DNA of 64,000 nt, from the NCBI RefSeq assembly GCF_020740535.1, contig NZ_CP082362.1, positions 4,214,501 to 4,278,500 on the forward strand, read 5' to 3'. This document shows, piece after piece, positions 8,043 to 16,200 of this stretch (within the stretch, counting starts at the first letter, position 1; the number at the start of each line of letters is the position of its first letter). A program made the position numbers and the translations under genes. The notes under the pieces were generated by a model. It was not told the DNA's origin. It saw only the letters and a program-made list of their open reading frames with translations, and searched no databases. Source of the stretch: Streptomyces profundus. GTDB lineage: Bacteria; Actinomycetota; Actinomycetes; Streptomycetales; Streptomycetaceae.

Positions 8043-9080
8043 ATGGCGGACGTCAAGGGCGGCGAGGAGCGCCGGACGGTGATGCGGCTGGTCTTCGGCA
8101 CCATGGTCGCCGGCACCGTGGGCGCCGCGGCCCGGCTGGGCGTGGTGGACGCGCTGGGCGACGAGGAACGCGCCGTCGAGGCGCTGGCCGCCGACTGCGC
8201 GGTCCAACCCCGCTCCCTGCTGCGACTGTTGCGTGCCATGGCGGGCCTGGAGCTGGTCGAGGAGGTGCGGCCAGGGGTCTTCCGGGCGACGCCCACCGGG
8301 CGGGTGCTGGCGGCCGACCACCCCGGCTCGTTCAAGACGATCGCCACCGTCTTCACCGACCCGCTGATGGTCCGCTCCTGGGAGCGCCTCGCCGACAGCG
8401 TGCGCACCGGCGAGCCCGCGTTCGAGCAGGTCTTCGGCAAGGGCTTCTTCGAGTACCTGGAGGAACGCCCGGAGCTTTCGGCGGCCTTCAACGCCTCCAT
8501 GAGCGAGGGCACCCGCACGACCGCCGCCGTGCTGCCGGGCGCCTATGACTTCGCCCGCTTCCACACGGTGGTGGATGTGGGCGGCGGCGACGGCACCCTG
8601 CTCGCCGAGGTGCTCCGCGCCCACCCGACCCTGCGGGGCGTCGTCCACGACACCCCGCGCGGGCTGGCGCAGGCGGCGGCGACGATGGAGCGGGCCGGAG
8701 TGGGGAGCCGCTTCTCGGCGGTGACCGGCGACTTCTTCGCCTCGGTGCCCGAGGGGGGTGACCTCTATCTGCTCAAGAGCGTCCTCCACGACTGGGACGA
8801 CGACCGCTCCGCCACCCTGCTCGGCAACTGCCGGAAGGTGCTGCCGTCCGACGGCCGGGTGCTGCTTGTCGAGCCCGTGCTGCCGCCCATCGCACAGCCG
8901 GGTGGGGCCGGGTGGTATCTGAGCGACCTCAACATGCTGGTCAACCTCGGGGGGATGGAGCGCACCCGCGAGGACTTCGAGGCGCTGCTCGCCCGAGCCG
9001 GCTTCCGGCTCTCCAGCCTGGCCCAACTCCCGCCGCCCAGCACCTTCTCCCTGATCGAGGCCGCACCCGTGGCGGGGTGA
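8043..9080 (+). CDS. SAM-dependent O-methyltransferase (family 2), iron-regulated
   Basis: The 345-aa protein has the N-terminal winged-helix dimerisation domain of plant-type small-molecule O-methyltransferases and a Rossmann domain. The SAM motif is VVDVGGGDGTLL (about 177-188) and the catalytic base is H249 in SVLHDWDDD. These enzymes methylate hydroxyls of polyketides, phenols and similar secondary metabolites. ATG 8043 follows AGGAAGAGG. The gene is monocistronic: an iron box overlaps its promoter and a composite hairpin follows. Iron control of a lone methyltransferase is unusual; a role in modifying a siderophore or iron-responsive metabolite is inference. Confidence 0.9.
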   Translation: MADVKGGEERRTVMRLVFGTMVAGTVGAAARLGVVDALGDEERAVEALAADCAVQPRSLLRLLRAMAGLELVEEVRPGVFRATPTGRVLAADHPGSFKTIATVFTDPLMVRSWERLADSVRTGEPAFEQVFGKGFFEYLEERPELSAAFNASMSEGTRTTAAVLPGAYDFARFHTVVDVGGGDGTLLAEVLRAHPTLRGVVHDTPRGLAQAAATMERAGVGSRFSAVTGDFFASVPEGGDLYLLKSVLHDWDDDRSATLLGNCRKVLPSDGRVLLVEPVLPPIAQPGGAGWYLSDLNMLVNLGGMERTREDFEALLARAGFRLSSLAQLPPPSTFSLIEAAPVAG

Positions 9081-9123
9081 GAGCGCGTCGGCGCCCGGGC
9101 CACGCCGCCACCGGCCCGGGGAG

Positions 9124-9167
9124 CCGGGGGCGGCGCCGGTCGAAGACCGGCATCCCCCCGCCCCCGG
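9124..9167. terminator. Composite hairpin after the O-methyltransferase
   Basis: An outer 10-bp stem (CCGGGGGCGG with CCGCCCCCGG) encloses an inner 7-bp stem (GCCGGTC-GAA-GACCGGC). It lies 43 nt after the stop. Confidence 0.75.
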
Positions 9168-9248
9168 GGCGACGGACCCGCGGGGCAGGTAACGTTGAGT
9201 GCCGTGGTTGTGACGGGACGCGCAACCTGGGCTCGACATGGGAGTGGG

Positions 9249-9455
9249 ATGGGCGTCGCTGGGGACGACTGCGGGGGGCCGCACCGGCAGTGTCAGGCAT
9301 GCAACGGACAGCGCGTGGAGATCCGCGAGACGCTGTATATCGCGGAGTCGGGGCAGGCCCAGGGGGTGGCCGCCCCGCACGGCTGTTGGCACTGCTGCGG
9401 ACGCGGCTTCTACTGCGCCGCCGCCGCGCGCTGCGTGTTCCCCCGGGCCTGGTAG
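9249..9455 (+). CDS. Small Cys-rich (CxxC, zinc-ribbon-like) hypothetical protein
   Basis: The 68-aa ORF has two Cys clusters, CQACNGQ near residue 17 and CWHCCGRGFYC near residue 47, separated by VEIRETLYIAESGQ. Such paired CxxC knuckles resemble DnaJ-type or ribbon zinc sites. Third codon positions are mostly G or C, supporting real coding. GGAG sits 4 nt before ATG 9249, which is close; upstream GTG codons in frame are alternatives. It stands alone between the methyltransferase terminator and the HxlR gene. I do not recognise a named family. Confidence 0.5.
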   Translation: MGVAGDDCGGPHRQCQACNGQRVEIRETLYIAESGQAQGVAAPHGCWHCCGRGFYCAAAARCVFPRAW

Positions 9456-9484
9456 GCCGGCCAACGGGCCGCCGGCCGGCCGCG

Positions 9485-9823
9485 TCAGCGGTGCGGCGCG
9501 CCGCCCAGGACATGTTCCTGACCCCAGTCGCCGAGCGGCGCCAGCGCCGCGTTGAGGCTCTGGCCCAGGGCCGTGAGCGAGTAGACCACATGCGGGGGCA
9601 CCTCGCCCCGATCCTCGCGATGGATGATGCCGTCGGCCTCCAACTCCCGCAGATGGGAGGCGAGAACCTTCTCCGTGACGCCCGGGATGGCGCGTCGCAG
9701 CTCGCCGAACCGGCAGGGCCGCTCGTCCAGGGCCCAGAGGATCAGCACCTTCCACTTGCCGCCGATGACATCCATCGCGGCATCGATGCCGCAGGAGTAC
9801 CGGGGGCGCGGTGTGGTCGTCAA
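9485..9823 (-). CDS. HxlR-family transcriptional regulator
   Basis: The protein is about 112 aa with the HxlR winged-helix core: C-G-I-D-A-A-M-D-V-I-G-G-K-W-K near the start, then FGELRRAIPGVTEKVLASHL and DGIIHREDRGEVPPHVVYSL. The N-terminal Cys (YSCGIDAAMDVI) is at the position that is redox- or electrophile-sensitive in some relatives. The start is placed at TTG 9823, which has GGAGGG 9 nt upstream; GTG 9850 would add 9 residues but lacks an RBS. It is divergent from the imine-reductase-like gene, its probable target. Confidence 0.87.
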   Translation of the reverse strand: MTTTPRPRYSCGIDAAMDVIGGKWKVLILWALDERPCRFGELRRAIPGVTEKVLASHLRELEADGIIHREDRGEVPPHVVYSLTALGQSLNAALAPLGDWGQEHVLGGAPHR

Positions 9824-9856
9824 GGACAGCCCTCCTAGCTGCTCGCTCACCTGGGG

Positions 9857-9882
9857 GTAAGCACCCACTCCGAAGTGCGTAC
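9857..9882. promoter_or_regulatory. Candidate HxlR operator
   Basis: GTAAGCAC-N10-GTGCGTAC is an inverted repeat matching at 7 of 8 positions. It sits in the 95-bp gap between the divergent HxlR and reductase genes. Size and spacing fit a winged-helix dimer site. Confidence 0.5.
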
Positions 9883-9918
9883 TTGTTCATTCTCCTGGCC
9901 AGGACAAGCCTGAGTGCC

Positions 9919-10863
9919 ATGACGAACAGTGCCACGAACCGTTTCATTTCCCCATCCCCCTCCGCTGCCGACGCGGACCGCTCGGATTCCCCCGCCGCGT
10001 CTCCCGGCTCCCTCTCCCTGCTGGGCCTCGGCGCCATGGGCACCGCGCTCGGGCGGGCCTGGCTGCGCGCCGGGCACCCGCTGACCGTGTGGAACAGGAC
10101 GCCCGCGCGAGCCGAGGCGCTGGCCGCCGAGGGCGCCGTCGTCGTGGCCAGCGCCGCCGAGGCGGTCGAGGCCAACGACCTCGTGGTCCTCTGCCTGTTG
10201 GACGACGCCTCCGTGAGCGAGACGCTGGCGGGCGCCGACCTGGTCGGCCGCGATCTGGTGAACCTCACCACCGGCACGCCGGCCGAGGGGCGCGCCCGCG
10301 CCGCGTGGGCCCAGGAGCGGCAGGCCCGTTTCCTGGACGGCGGCATCATGGCGATCCCGCCGATGATCGGGGTGCCGGAGTCCGGCGGCTATGTCTTCTA
10401 CAGCGGCTCCGCCGACCTCTTCGAGGCCCACCGGGCGACGCTCACCGCGCCGACCGGCGCGCGCTATGTCGGATCGGACGCCGGCTTCGCCGCGCTCCAC
10501 GATGTGGCCCTGCTGAGCGCGATGAACGGGATGTTCGCCGGGATGACCCACGCGTTCGCCCTGATCCACGGCGAGGACATCCCGGCGACGGGCTTCGCCG
10601 GATCGCTGGTGGAGTGGCTGGTGGCCATGGCGCCGGCGGCGCACGCGACGGCGAAGCAGCTGGAGAGCGGCGTATACGAGACCGAGGTGTCGGCGAATCT
10701 GGAGATGCAGTCGGTCGGCAATGCCACCCTGCTCGGCACCGCCGAGCAACAGGGCGTCAGCACCGAGCTGTTGGCCCCCTTCGCCGCCCTGATGGCGCGA
10801 GGCGTCGCCGCCGGCCAGGGCGAAGGGGACGGCGCTCAGCTCGTCGAACTGCTGCGGAGCTGA
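9919..10863 (+). CDS. NAD(P)-dependent beta-hydroxyacid dehydrogenase / imine-reductase-like enzyme
   Basis: The 314-aa protein has an N-terminal Rossmann fold (LLGLGAMGTALGRAW; VWNRTPARAEAL favours NADPH). NLTTGTPAEGRARAAW and GGIMAIPPMIG are typical of imine reductases rather than classical 3-hydroxyisobutyrate dehydrogenases. A helical C-terminal domain forms the dimer active site. Imine reductases reduce cyclic imines; the natural substrate is unknown. ATG 9919 begins after a weak RBS. The HxlR regulator is divergent, and the VOC gene converges 24 bp after the stop. Confidence 0.82.
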   Translation: MTNSATNRFISPSPSAADADRSDSPAASPGSLSLLGLGAMGTALGRAWLRAGHPLTVWNRTPARAEALAAEGAVVVASAAEAVEANDLVVLCLLDDASVSETLAGADLVGRDLVNLTTGTPAEGRARAAWAQERQARFLDGGIMAIPPMIGVPESGGYVFYSGSADLFEAHRATLTAPTGARYVGSDAGFAALHDVALLSAMNGMFAGMTHAFALIHGEDIPATGFAGSLVEWLVAMAPAAHATAKQLESGVYETEVSANLEMQSVGNATLLGTAEQQGVSTELLAPFAALMARGVAAGQGEGDGAQLVELLRS

Positions 10864-10887
10864 TCGCTGGCTCACGGCCATCAGCCG

Positions 10888-11328
10888 CTACCCCGCGCCG
10901 AGTTCGGGGACGGTGAGGGAGCCGTCGGGGGAGAGCGCGAAGGCCGGGTTGTGGGCGATCTCCCACGGATGGCCGTCCGGATCGGTGAAGGAGCCGGCGT
11001 ATCCGCCGTAGAAGGTGGGCGCCGCCGGGCTGGTGATCCGGGCGCCGGCCCGCTCGGCCGCGGTCAGCACCGCGTCCACCTCCGAGGAGGAGCGGACATT
11101 GTGGGCCAGGCCGATCCCACCGAACCCGCCGGCCGGCACCGGCGTGTCCGCGAGGCCGTTGTCCGCAGCCGCCTCGGCCCGGCCCCAAAGCACCAGGGCC
11201 ATCCCTCCGGCCTGGAAGAAGACCGTCTCCTGCGTCTCCTGGCCGCGCCAACCGAGGCTCTCGTAGAACGAACGGGCGCGGGCCACATCGGCCACGCCCA
11301 GGGTGATCAGACTGAGTCGCTGTTCCAT
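10888..11328 (-). CDS. VOC-superfamily (glyoxalase/bleomycin-resistance-like) protein
   Basis: The 146-aa protein has two beta-alpha-beta-beta-beta modules: SLITLGVADVARARSFYESL at the start and FTDPDGHPWEIAHNP near the end, the usual signature of one-domain VOC proteins. It could be a metal-dependent lyase, dioxygenase or binding protein; the substrate is not predictable. ATG 11328 lacks an RBS, but TAATCT sits 7 nt upstream, so the mRNA is probably leaderless. Confidence 0.83.
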   Translation of the reverse strand: MEQRLSLITLGVADVARARSFYESLGWRGQETQETVFFQAGGMALVLWGRAEAAADNGLADTPVPAGGFGGIGLAHNVRSSSEVDAVLTAAERAGARITSPAAPTFYGGYAGSFTDPDGHPWEIAHNPAFALSPDGSLTVPELGAG

Positions 11329-11644
11329 GCCGAGAAGATTACCCTGAGCTACTGACAGTGGCTTTGGGTGACGGAGTGCATGGCTGATCCCATGGCCTCG
11401 AATGTCACTCCGGCACGGCGGCCGGGCCCCCGTCCGCCGGGGCCCCCGCCCGCGCCGCCTTACCGGTCCGCCCGGCGCGGAAGACCCGAACCGACGGTCG
11501 GAGCCGTGCGGTTCGGCGACGGGGTGAGCGGTCGGTGGGCGCGGCGCGAGCGTCCGGCGCGGTCCCTCGCGGACTTCGAGCCGGGGGGACGGACCGTTAC
11601 CGTCGGCAGGCCGCCGGCCCGGCCCGCGACGGACGGACGGGCGT
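11329..11644. other. Intergenic, no gene seen
   Basis: This holds the VOC promoter at its left edge and otherwise very GC-rich sequence. ORFs across it lack an RBS and any family features. A weak hairpin (GGGCCCC with GGGGCCC, about 11424-11445) is the only structure noted. Confidence 0.5.
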
Positions 11645-11687
11645 CGTCGGCGCGCTCCGGGGCCCGTGCCACCGTGACGCGCCGACG
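11645..11687 (-). terminator. Hairpin after the HNH nuclease gene
   Basis: A perfect 10-bp stem (CGTCGGCGCG with CGCGCCGACG) with a 23-nt loop begins 9 nt past the nuclease stop codon. Confidence 0.5.
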
Positions 11688-11696
11688 CGGCCCGGG

Positions 11697-12350
11697 TCAG
11701 CAGCCGTTGAGGATGCCGCTCAGCGCGCTCTTCTCCGCCGAGTCGACCGAGAGCCCGTAGTAGTGCTTCACCTGCACCCACGCCCTGGCGTAGACGCAGT
11801 GGTAGGCGCCGCGCGGCGGCAGCCACTCGGCCGGGTCCCTGTCGCCCTTGGACTGGTTGACGTTGTCGGTGACCGCGAGCAGTTGCGGCCGGGTGAGGTC
11901 GTTGGCGAACGCCTCGCGGCGTGCCGTGGTCCAGGAGTCGGCGCCCGAGTCCCATGCCTCGGCCAGCGGCACCAGGTGGTCGATGTCCACGTCGGACGCG
12001 GCGGTCCAGGTGGCGCCGTCGTAGGGGGAGTACCAACTGCCGCTGGTCGCCGCGCAGCTGGGATCCGTCACGACGTTGCTGCCGTCGCGCTGGAGGATGA
12101 CCTCGCGCGTGTTGCAGTTGTTGCCCTGGTTGCTCCAGTGGGGGAAGAGGTCGCGGTTGTAGCCGGTGCGGTCCTCGGTGGCGACCGTCAGTTGGGAGAG
12201 GTAGGTGCGCGCGGTTGACGCGGCGATGGGGGTGGGGAGGGCGGCCTGTGCCGAGGGGCCGGTGAACAGGGCCGCCAGGGATATCAGTCCGGTGAGCGCG
12301 GCCAACAGGGAAAGTCGGCGACGCGCGTAGACGCTGGAGGTGCGAAGCAC
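11697..12350 (-). CDS. Secreted HNH endonuclease family protein (DUF1524-type)
   Basis: The 217-aa product starts at GTG 12350 with GGAG 5 nt upstream. A signal peptide is clear: basic YARRR, hydrophobic LSLLAALTGLISLAALF, cleavage after AQA. The mature protein has the DUF1524/HNH signature DVDIDHLVPLAEAWDSGA, followed by N-D-L-T-R-P-Q-L and DNVNQSKGDRDPAEWLPP, where Asn and His side chains bind the metal. It should cut nucleic acid outside the cell, for nutrient recovery or during mycelial lysis. Four Cys residues (NCN, SCA, HCV, final GC) may form disulfides. Confidence 0.87.
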   Translation of the reverse strand: MLRTSSVYARRRLSLLAALTGLISLAALFTGPSAQAALPTPIAASTARTYLSQLTVATEDRTGYNRDLFPHWSNQGNNCNTREVILQRDGSNVVTDPSCAATSGSWYSPYDGATWTAASDVDIDHLVPLAEAWDSGADSWTTARREAFANDLTRPQLLAVTDNVNQSKGDRDPAEWLPPRGAYHCVYARAWVQVKHYYGLSVDSAEKSALSGILNGC

Positions 12351-12660
12351 GCGAACTCCCTTGGTGTGGGGGTGGTTTCGGCTGGGCGGATGCGTTCGGC
12401 GGCTCCCAGGGTGCTGCCTGAACGTTTCCGCACGGCATGCCACAGGTTACAAGTTGAGGGCATGGACACGTCAGGTGTTGGACGGTGGAACATCGTCACC
12501 ACCGCGGGGCGGTCGCGCGCCGGGAGTGCCGGAAGTGGGGGGTGTGTGCACGAGGTGTGGAGGGCGCGCCGGGCCGTCAGGGGCGTGCGGGCGCACACTG
12601 GGACGTGGCGTCAGCCACCACACGTGGGACAGAGGAAGCCGACCGAGGAGGTCATGGAGG
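12351..12660. other. Intergenic between divergent HNH nuclease and OsmC genes
   Basis: Both promoters must lie here. I saw no convincing operator or RNA. ORFs across it are low-complexity extensions of the flanking frames. Confidence 0.5.
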
Positions 12661-13140
12661 ATGCGGGAGCCGCGCGAACACCGGTATCGGGTGGACGTCA
12701 GCTGGACGGGCAACACGGGGGAGGGGACGGCGGGGTACCGGGGGTTTCGGCGGGACCATCAGGTGGTGGTCGAGGGGAAGCCGGTGATCGAGGCCAGCGC
12801 CGATCCGGCGTTCGTCGGCGACCCGGAGCGGTGGAATCCCGAGGAACTGCTGGTGGGCTCGCTCTCCCAGTGCCACATGCTGACCTATCTGGCGCTCTGC
12901 TCCCTGAAGCGGGTCAGGGTGCTTGAGTACCGGGACGCCGCCGAGGGCACGATGCGGGAGACGGCCGGGCGCGGCGAGTTCGCCGAGGTGCGCTTGCGTC
13001 CCGTGGTGACGGTGGCCGAGCCCGGCATGATCGATCTGGCCACCGCACTGCACGAGGACGCCCACCGGGACTGCTTCATCGCCCGGTCGGTCAACTTTCC
13101 GGTGCGGCATCTGCCCACGGTCACCGTGGCCGGGAGCTGA
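12661..13140 (+). CDS. OsmC-family peroxiredoxin-like protein
   Basis: The 159-aa protein has the two conserved Cys of OsmC/Ohr proteins: C71 (SLSQCHMLTYLALC) and C138 (HRDCFIARSVNFPV). The Glu of NPEELLVGSLSQC helps shape the active site. Family members reduce organic hydroperoxides through the Cys pair in the cytoplasm. ATG 12661 is chosen, with GAGGAGG 9 nt upstream; ATG 12654 is out of frame. A 10-bp hairpin follows the stop. No OhrR regulator adjoins it. Confidence 0.87.
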   Translation: MREPREHRYRVDVSWTGNTGEGTAGYRGFRRDHQVVVEGKPVIEASADPAFVGDPERWNPEELLVGSLSQCHMLTYLALCSLKRVRVLEYRDAAEGTMRETAGRGEFAEVRLRPVVTVAEPGMIDLATALHEDAHRDCFIARSVNFPVRHLPTVTVAGS

Positions 13141-13148
13141 CCGTCCGG

Positions 13149-13192
13149 CGGCACGCGTACCCTGGAAGGTCCCCGGCCCGCGACGCGTGCCG
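13149..13192. terminator. Inverted repeat between osmC-like gene and mfd
   Basis: CGGCACGCGT and ACGCGTGCCG form a perfect 10-bp stem with a 24-nt loop, 8 nt after the OsmC stop. The loop contains TACCCT, a possible -10 of the mfd promoter, so it may be a regulatory site as well as a terminator. Confidence 0.45.
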
Positions 13193-13230
13193 GGTGCTTC
13201 GCGTTGCCCGCTCACCGGGATGGAACCCTC

Positions 13231-16200
13231 ATGACCCTGCACGGCCTGCTTGACGCCGTCACCCAGGAGCCCGCCTTCGCCGAGGCGCTGACCTCGGCGG
13301 GAGACGTCGGCCACCCCGCCGTCGACCTGGTGGGGCCGCCGGCCGCCAGGCCGCTGGCCGTGGCCGCGCTGGCGCGCGCCGCCAAGCGGACCGTGCTCGC
13401 CGTGACGGCCACCGGGCGGGAGGCCGAGGACCTGGCCGCCGCGCTGCGCTCGCTGCTGCCCGAGGACGGGGTGGTCGAGTTCCCTTCCTGGGAGACGCTC
13501 CCGCACGAGCGGCTCTCGCCGCGCGCCGACACCGTCGGCCGTCGGCTGGCGGTGCTCCGCCGGCTGGCGCACCCCCGCTCGGACGATCCCGGTTCCGGGC
13601 CCGTCTCGGTCGTGGTGGCGCCGGTGCGCTCGGTGCTTCAGCCGCAGGTGGCGGGGCTCGGCGATCTGGAGCCCGTCGCCCTGCGGAACGGCCAGAGCGC
13701 CGATCTGACGGAGCTCACCGCCGCGCTGGCGGCAGCCGCCTACACCCGGGTCGAACTGGTGGAGAAGCGCGGTGAGTTCGCCGTGCGCGGCGGCATCCTC
13801 GATGTCTTCCCGCCCACCGAGGAGCATCCGCTGCGGGTGGAGTTCTGGGGCGACGAGGTCGAGGAGATTCGTTATTTCAAGGTCGCCGACCAGCGGTCCC
13901 TGGAGATCGCCGAGCACGGCCTGTGGGCGCCGCCCTGTCGTGAGCTGCTGCTCACCGACGAGGTGCGCCGGCGGGCGGCCGAGCTGGCCGTCGAACACCC
14001 CGAGCTGGACGAGCTGCTGAGCAAGATCGCCGAGGGGGTGGCGGTCGAGGGCATGGAGTCGCTGGCCCCCGTGCTGGTGGACGAGATGGAGCTGCTGCTC
14101 GACGTGTTGCCGGCCGGCAGCACGGTGCTGGTCTGCGATCCGGAGCGGGTGCGCTCGCGCGCGTCCGATCTGGTGGCCACCAGCCAGGAGTTCCTCCAGG
14201 CGTCCTGGGCCGCCGCCGCGATGGCGGACAGCGGCAGGGCGCCGATCGACGTGGGCGCGGCCAGCCTCCGTGGGATCGCCGACGTGCGCGCGCACGCCCG
14301 GGAGTTGGGCCTGCCGTGGTGGACGGTCTCACCGTTCTCGCCGGACGAGGAGCTGGACACGGACACGGTCAGGCTGGGGCTGCGCGCCCCGGAGAGCTAC
14401 CGGGGGGACGTCTCCCGGGCGCTGGCCGACACCAAGGGCTGGCTGGCCGACGGCTGGCGCGTCGTCTATCTGACCGAGGCGCACGGCCCGGCCGCCCGCA
14501 CCGTCGAGGTCCTCGGCGGCGAGGGCATCCCCGCCCGCCTCGACCCGGCGCTGACCGGCGAGATTGAACCGGCCGTCGTCCATGTCTCCTGTGGCGCGCT
14601 CGAACACGGCTTCCTGGTGCCGGGATCCCGGCTCGCCGTGCTGACCGAGACGGACCTCACGGGGCAGCGCGCCGCCGGCCGGGAGGGCGCGCGGATGCCG
14701 GCGCGCCGTCGCAAGGCGCTCGACCCGCTGAGCCTGGAGCCCGGCGACTACATCGTGCACGAGCAGCACGGCGTGGGCCGCTACGTGGAGATGGCGCAGC
14801 GCACCGTGCAGGGCGCCACCCGCGAGTACCTGCTGGTCGAGTACGCCCCGGCGAAGCGGGGGCAGCCGGGCGACCGGCTCTTCGTGCCGACGGACCAGCT
14901 GGACCAGGTGACCAAGTACGTCGGTGGCGAGGCCCCGACGCTGCACCGGCTCGGCGGCGCGGACTGGACCAAGACCAAGGCGCGCGCCAAGAAGGCCGTC
15001 AAGGAGATCGCGGCCGACCTGATCAAGCTCTACTCGGCGCGGATGGCGGCCCCGGGTCACGCCTTCGGCGGGGACACGCCCTGGCAGCGCGAGCTGGAGG
15101 ACGCGTTCCCCTACGCCGAGACCCCCGACCAGCTGACCACCATCGGCGAGGTCAAGGAGGACATGGAGCGCTCGGTCCCGATGGACCGGCTGATCTGCGG
15201 CGACGTCGGCTACGGCAAGACGGAGATCGCGGTGCGCGCCGCGTTCAAGGCGGTGCAGGACGGCAAGCAGGTGGCGGTGCTGGTGCCCACCACGCTGCTG
15301 GTGCAGCAGCACTTCGGCACCTTCTCGGAGCGTTACGCCCAGTTCCCGGTGAACGTGCGCCCGTTGAGCCGCTTCCAGTCGGACGCGGACGCCAAGGCGA
15401 CGCTGGAGAGCCTGCGGGACGGCACGGTCGACGTGGTCATCGGCACCCATCGGCTGTTCTCCTCCGAGGTCACGTTCAAGGACCTCGGCCTCGTGATCGT
15501 GGACGAGGAACAGCGGTTCGGCGTGGAGCACAAGGAGCAGCTGAAGAAGCTGCGCGCCAACGTGGACGTGCTGACGATGTCGGCGACGCCCATTCCGCGC
15601 ACGCTGGAGATGGCGGTGACCGGCATCAGGGAGATGTCCACCATCACCACGCCGCCGGAGGAACGTCATCCGGTGTTGACGTTCGTCGGCCCCTACGAGG
15701 AACGGCAGATCGGCGCGGCGATCCGGCGGGAGCTGCTGCGCGAGGGGCAGGTCTTCTACATCCACAACCGGGTGGACTCGATCGACCGGGTGGCCGCCAA
15801 GCTGCGCCAGATCGTGCCGGAGGCGCGGATCGCGACGGCACACGGCCAGATGGGCGAGACCGCGCTTGAGCGGGTCGTGGTGGACTTCTGGGAGAAGAAG
15901 TTCGATGTGCTGGTGTCCACCACCATCGTCGAGTCGGGGATCGACATCTCCAACGCGAACACCCTGGTCGTCGAGCGCGGCGACACCTTCGGCCTCTCCC
16001 AGCTGCACCAGCTGCGCGGCCGGGTCGGCCGGGGTCGGGAGCGCGGCTACGCCTACTTCCTCTATCCGCCGGAGAAGCCGCTGACGGAGACCGCGCACGA
16101 GCGGCTGGCCACCATCGCGCAGCACACCGAGATGGGTGCCGGCATGTATGTGGCGATGAAGGACCTGGAGATCAGGGGCGCCGGCAACCTGCTGGGCGGC

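Noticed and set aside
6567..10349. 1260-aa minus-strand frame
   Set aside because: It runs antisense across ManD and the methyltransferase, overlaps the HxlR gene in another frame, and has no domain features.
11368..11760. 130-aa Arg/Pro-rich plus-strand frame
   Set aside because: No RBS, low complexity, and its end overlaps the HNH nuclease gene.
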